A DNA stretch of 8,449 nucleotides from Chloracidobacterium sp. UBA7659 (lineage in GTDB: Bacteria > Acidobacteriota > Blastocatellia > Pyrinomonadales > Pyrinomonadaceae): the NCBI GenBank assembly GCA_002483395.1, contig DLHV01000232.1, forward strand, positions 5,751 to 14,199, given 5' to 3'. The position numbers were made by a program, and so were the translations under genes. Below are positions 5,703 through 8,449 of the stretch, piece after piece; position 1 is the first letter of the stretch, and each line of letters begins with the position of its first letter. The notes below the pieces were generated by a model that was not told where the DNA came from, searched no databases, and saw only the letters and a list, made by a program, of their open reading frames with translations.

Positions 5703-5839
5703 TTGGAAATACGATCGTCTCACTTAAGGAGTGTGTTAAAACGAAGTGAGACGATTTATGGCCGTAACCGTTTGCAATTACGAGAGTTAAGCCGTCTCAC
5801 TTTTTACGCTTGAGTTAACTTTGGTGAGACGATTTCCAA
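5703..5839. repeat. Nested palindromic element with CGTCTCAC/GTGAGACG arms
   Basis: CGTCTCACTT occurs at 5716-5725 and 5793-5802. Its partner occurs as AAGTGAGACG at 5744-5753 and GTGAGACG at 5824-5831. These form two side-by-side hairpins about 77 bp apart. The outer ends also pair with each other: TTGGAAAT (5703-5710), then a 5-bp insert, then CGTCTCAC, against GTGAGACGATTTCCAA (5824-5839). Weaker inverted similarity seems to continue outward to about 5672 and 5868 (GTCGTG ... CACGAC). The structure resembles a non-autonomous palindromic element or a structured RNA. No protein is encoded. Confidence 0.7.
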
Positions 5840-5913
5840 GATCATCGTTTTCAACCTGGCTCACGACGGCGTCAGGCTAACGGCCTTGACGAACGTTTTG
5901 CTATATTTGTTAG

Positions 5914-6612
5914 GTGGAATCACACCTGACAAAAAATCTGGCTTCGGTCCGGGAACGAATTGAAAAAGCGGCCCTGCGTGCTGGCCGAAACACGGATGAA
6001 ATAAAGCTTGTAGCAGTGAGCAAAACGCATCCGGCATCCATTCTGGCGGACGCGATCGCCGCCGGTATTAAAACCTTCGGTGAGAACAAAGTTCAGGAAG
6101 GCCAGGAAAAGATCCCGGTGGTTGGGCGCGATAAAGCCGAGTGGCACCTGATCGGGCATCTGCAGTCCAACAAGGCACGCAAGGCCGTTCAGCTCTTTGA
6201 CGTGATCGAATCGCTCGATTCGCTCGAACTTGCTCAGCGGCTGGAGCGTATATGTGAGGAAGAGCGGCGTGAAAGTTTGTCCGTTTTCGTACAGGTCGAT
6301 CTGGCAAACGAAGCGACAAAATCCGGCATACTGGAAAAAGATCTAGCCGATCTTGTTAAATTCCTGCAAAGTTGTAATCTGCTGAGATTAGACGGTTTGA
6401 TGATAGTGCCGCCGTATTTTGAAAATGCCGAAGATGTTCGACCATATTTTCGCCGGCTGCGTTTGATCCGCGACGAGGTATTACCGGATGGCGGCCTGTC
6501 TATGGGAATGAGCCACGATTTTGAGATCGCCATCGAGGAAGGAGCAACGGTTGTTCGTGTCGGCACGGCGATCTTTGGACAAAGAGAGGTCGCCACAGAT
6601 GAACACGGATAA
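5914..6612 (+). CDS. yggS: YggS/PLPBP family pyridoxal-phosphate homeostasis protein
   Basis: 232 residues, normal for the family. YggS binds pyridoxal 5'-phosphate in a single alanine-racemase-like TIM barrel and buffers vitamin B6 and amino-acid metabolism; it has no known enzymatic activity. The PLP lysine is Lys37 in LVAVSKTHP. Other family motifs are FGENKVQE, WHLIGHLQSNK, DGLMIVPP, and SMGMSHDFEIAIEEGATVVRVGTAIFG near the end. The start is uncertain. GTG at 5914 has no ribosome site upstream, whereas AGGTGGA (5912-5918) would suit an in-frame CTG at 5926, which would remove four residues. The last residues (VATDEHG) and the TAA are contributed by the left arm of an inverted repeat. yggT follows, as in many bacteria. 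Confidence 0.95.
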   Translation: MESHLTKNLASVRERIEKAALRAGRNTDEIKLVAVSKTHPASILADAIAAGIKTFGENKVQEGQEKIPVVGRDKAEWHLIGHLQSNKARKAVQLFDVIESLDSLELAQRLERICEEERRESLSVFVQVDLANEATKSGILEKDLADLVKFLQSCNLLRLDGLMIVPPYFENAEDVRPYFRRLRLIRDEVLPDGGLSMGMSHDFEIAIEEGATVVRVGTAIFGQREVATDEHG

Positions 6613-6671
6613 CACTGATTGATGAATGGGCGTTCTTAAATTATCCGTGTGTATCCGTGTTCATCTGTGGC
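6592..6671. repeat. Inverted repeat with 20-bp arms at the yggS-yggT junction
   Basis: The sequence at 6592-6611 (begins GCCACAGATG, ends CACGGATA) is the exact reverse complement of 6652-6671 (begins TATCCGTG). The 40-nt loop includes another ATCCGTGT copy at about 6643-6650, making a short direct repeat with the right arm. The left arm lies inside the yggS reading frame and gives its stop codon. From memory, the motif ATCCGTGTTCATCTGTGG recurs in intergenic regions of many environmental bacteria; this was not checked here. Confidence 0.85.
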
Positions 6672-6681
6672 AAAAAATCTT

Positions 6682-7275
6682 ATGCTTTCTGGATTAGTTT
6701 ATCCGTGGGTCAGCCTGGTCGTATGGATCGCGTTTCTCGCGTTTCTGATGCTCTTGGTTTTGCGCTTCGTCTTCAATTACGCCGACCCCAATCCCTTCGG
6801 GGCTGTTGGCAGGTTCGGCTTCAAGATCCGAAAGGCTAGTGAAAAATTCGTCTATCCGGCTTCGCGCTTCCTGGCAACTTTTCGCATTGACACGCGGCTT
6901 GCTCCGATCGTTACTGCGTTGATCGCGTTGGTATTGACCTATTTTGGATTGCAGATAGTCGGCAATACGTTCTTTGTTATTGATGGTTTATCAGCGGGCT
7001 TGGCATCGGGAAAGCCAAAAATGGTGATCGGTTTTATCCTTTACGGGCTACTTAGCATTCTGGTGCTGTTTATTTTCATCCGCTTTATATCGACCTGGTT
7101 CGTTTTTACCCGCAAGACGTTTCTTGGATTCGTGAAAAAGGTCACCGATCCGATAATGCTGCCGGTTCAAAGGCTGATCCCACCGATTGGGATGTTCGAT
7201 ATTTCAGCGATGATCGTGCTGATTTTGATCAGCTTTTTGCAGAGTATTGTGCTGCGGATTTTTGTTTATTCTTAA
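6682..7275 (+). CDS. yggT: YggT family integral membrane protein with two YggT domains
   Basis: 197 residues from the chosen start. Hydrophobic spans lie at about 9-31, 74-94, 113-136 and 173-194. Two YggT units are visible. The first runs from RFVFNYADPNPFG through KFVYPASRFLATFRIDTRLAPIV. The second, clearer one runs through VTDPIMLPVQRLIPPIGMFDISAMIV at 154-179, with the family's P-x-R-x-x-[LI]PPIG motif. The role of YggT is poorly defined; it has been linked to osmotic stress and, near sepF, to division. The ATG at 6682 is preferred. An in-frame GTG at 6649 would add 11 residues encoded by the inverted repeat (YPCSSVAKNL), unlikely to be native. Only a weak GTGG lies upstream as ribosome site. 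It probably shares a transcript with yggS, 69 bp away, and ends at a long hairpin. Confidence 0.9.
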   Translation: MLSGLVYPWVSLVVWIAFLAFLMLLVLRFVFNYADPNPFGAVGRFGFKIRKASEKFVYPASRFLATFRIDTRLAPIVTALIALVLTYFGLQIVGNTFFVIDGLSAGLASGKPKMVIGFILYGLLSILVLFIFIRFISTWFVFTRKTFLGFVKKVTDPIMLPVQRLIPPIGMFDISAMIVLILISFLQSIVLRIFVYS

Positions 7276-7281
7276 AGCTGG

Positions 7282-7332
7282 GAGTTCAAGCTTAGCTTGC
7301 CTCAGCCGGAAAACAAGTTTAAGTTTGAACTC
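7282..7332. terminator. Long imperfect hairpin between convergent genes, probable bidirectional terminator
   Basis: GAGTTCAA (7282-7289) pairs with TTGAACTC (7325-7332). Pairing continues inward through CTTA and CTTG/CAAG with two interruptions, giving about 17 pairs and a 14-nt loop. It fills most of the 59 bp between yggT and the phosphoesterase gene. No T-run follows on either strand, so termination is inferred from position. Confidence 0.55.
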
Positions 7333-7334
7333 GG

Positions 7335-8449
7335 TCAATCCTCATCCTCTGCCTCCGCGTCTTCGTCGTCAGGATTAACGCCGGCGGTCATTAATTCGAA
7401 TGCAGGCAGCCGGGCGATTTGCGGCATAGGTCTTTCACCCATTACCGAGAACCAGATAATTTCATTCAGCTCGCGCGGATTTGCCATATCTGCGTGTTCC
7501 AGATCCTGAGTATCGGTCAGCCGCATGTAGCTCAACATCGCGGCGGAAGGATTGTCCGGTGGGAAAAGGTTATCGAGCGCGACGTTCGGAAGCGACGCCT
7601 GAAACGGACGCAGATCGGGCGTGCTCGTGAAGATATCAATGGGAGTCGCATTGGCGTCGAGAAAATTCATCGGTGCAATGCCGAGACAGAGTTCCATGGT
7701 GCGGATAAGGCTTACAGTATTGTGAAATTCATGGACGAGCACTCCGCGGCGGTTGTACGCGGAGATGACGAATGCGGGCGACCGGTGGGCATCGACGTGG
7801 TCGGGGCCGTCCTGGGCGTCATCCTCGACAACGAAGATCGCGGTGTCCTTCCAATACGGGCTTTTCGAAACTTCTTCGACAAGGCGTCCGATCGCGTAAT
7901 CATTTTCCGCAACATAGAACTGCGGTGTCGGCATTCGCCTGCTAATCCCGGCCGTGTGATCATTTGAAAGGCGCACGATCGATAAATTCGGCAATTTATC
8001 GCCTTTGCCCGAAGCCAGGTCGGCAACATATCCGCGAAATTCACGCTGCCATTCACCGAATCGCGAGCTTCCGCGAAAACGCTCGTTCGGGTGCTCCGGC
8101 AGGATCGCAGGATCGATCGGGCTAGCGGATTCACGTGCGGTGCGGTACGAGTCCGTCGTTAGAATATCCGGCGTATTCTGATCAAAATTGCGCACGCCGG
8201 GCGAAAAATTACCTTCGAGTGATTGCTTTGTAGCAAAAGCCGTTATATTCGGCGACAAGTCGGGATATTTCTTCGGTTTTCGAGTGTTGACCTCTTTCAC
8301 GTCTTCGGCGGAAACCGTGCCCACAAATTCGCCGTAGTTGCGATACGTCAGCCCGGCGCGCTTTGCGGCATCCCACAAGTACAGACTTTCCGGTTCGGCA
8401 ATGTCCCGATTTCCGTGCAAGTACGGGACATATTTTTTGAGAAAGGCAG
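7335..8449 (-). CDS. C-terminal part of a phosphoesterase / alkaline-phosphatase family protein (YncE-fusion type), 5' end outside window
   Basis: About 370 residues are visible. The frame stays open through the right edge (AFLKKYVPYLHGNRDIAEPES...), so the TTG at 8420 is internal rather than a start. The protein belongs to the phosphoesterase family (PF04185, alkaline-phosphatase superfamily), which hydrolyses phosphate esters with bound metal. Typical features are an internal FVVEDDAQDGPDHVDAHRSP stretch with likely metal-ligand Asp and His residues, AFVISAYNRRGVLVHEF, and TVSLIRTMELCLGIAPMNFLDANATPI. This pattern is the one I know from large secreted proteins that join an N-terminal YncE/YVTN beta-propeller to this domain; that part would lie outside the window. 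The tail is very acidic (PDDEDAEAEDED). Substrate and location cannot be settled from this part. Confidence 0.9.
   Translation of the reverse strand, partial: AFLKKYVPYLHGNRDIAEPESLYLWDAAKRAGLTYRNYGEFVGTVSAEDVKEVNTRKPKKYPDLSPNITAFATKQSLEGNFSPGVRNFDQNTPDILTTDSYRTARESASPIDPAILPEHPNERFRGSSRFGEWQREFRGYVADLASGKGDKLPNLSIVRLSNDHTAGISRRMPTPQFYVAENDYAIGRLVEEVSKSPYWKDTAIFVVEDDAQDGPDHVDAHRSPAFVISAYNRRGVLVHEFHNTVSLIRTMELCLGIAPMNFLDANATPIDIFTSTPDLRPFQASLPNVALDNLFPPDNPSAAMLSYMRLTDTQDLEHADMANPRELNEIIWFSVMGERPMPQIARLPAFELMTAGVNPDDEDAEAEDED

Larger units (their letters stand above)
5523..5913. other. 391-bp gene-free region with several inverted repeats
   Basis: No frame here looks coding. From left to right it holds a 7-bp hairpin (5545-5562), two TTGACA boxes (near 5569 and 5632) without a convincing -10 at normal spacing, the nested palindrome at 5703-5839, and a bulged inverted repeat CGTCAGGC (5870-5877) with GCCTTGACG (5883-5891) directly before yggS. 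A TATATT at 5902-5907 stands only 10 bp from TTGACG (5886-5891), too close for a standard promoter, so how yggS is transcribed is unclear. Confidence 0.6.

Noticed and set aside
5716..5831. Repeats resembling a short CRISPR array
   Set aside because: Arms are 8-10 bp and alternate in orientation, with unequal spacers and no cas gene; the structure is paired hairpins, not direct repeats.
5886..5907. TTGACG and TATATT as a yggS promoter
   Set aside because: Spacing is only 10 bp, far below the 16-18 bp needed.
7419..7967. 182-residue plus-strand frame
   Set aside because: It is antisense to the well-conserved phosphoesterase and has no recognisable motif.

Overview
The window looks like a bacterial chromosome with about 50% GC, and an acidobacterium (Blastocatellia-like) is the best guess. 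That guess rests on gene style rather than on a marker gene: a secreted TPR protein, a phosphoesterase of the YncE/alkaline-phosphatase type, and several palindromic intergenic repeats of a kind I associate with that group. It is an inference and no 16S rRNA is present.

Region 1 (1-1632, + strand) holds two consecutive genes for probably exported proteins. The first is cut by the window edge. The second has a signal peptide and a staphylococcal-nuclease-like domain that has lost most catalytic residues. The two proteins share a C-terminal domain, so they are tandem paralogues. A hairpin that can work on both strands separates them from region 2.

Region 2 (1655-4075, - strand) holds a secreted TPR protein, rsmG (16S rRNA m7G methyltransferase), tRNA-Leu(CAG) and tRNA-Tyr(GUA). 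A long palindromic repeat lies between rsmG and tRNA-Leu. The spacer between the two tRNAs has several hairpins and a plus-strand promoter-like pair, but no gene I can defend.

Region 3 (4097-5522, + strand) is the most interesting part. It is a compact cassette with a strong promoter and a 17-bp inverted operator pair, one copy lying between -35 and -10. Three genes follow: a Gp49/HigB-like toxin, an overlapping XRE (HigA-like) antitoxin with a long C-terminal extension, and a DUF3467 protein 2 bp downstream. A strong terminator closes the unit. The first two genes form a toxin-first type II toxin-antitoxin module. The third has no known role here and makes a three-gene system plausible.

Region 4 (5523-5913) has no gene but contains a nested palindromic element built from CGTCTCAC/GTGAGACG arms.

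Region 5 (5914-7332, + strand) holds yggS (PLP homeostasis protein) and yggT (membrane protein), a common bacterial pair. A dispersed-looking inverted repeat at their junction supplies the last codons and stop of yggS. A 51-bp hairpin then separates yggT from a convergent phosphoesterase gene that runs off the right edge on the minus strand.
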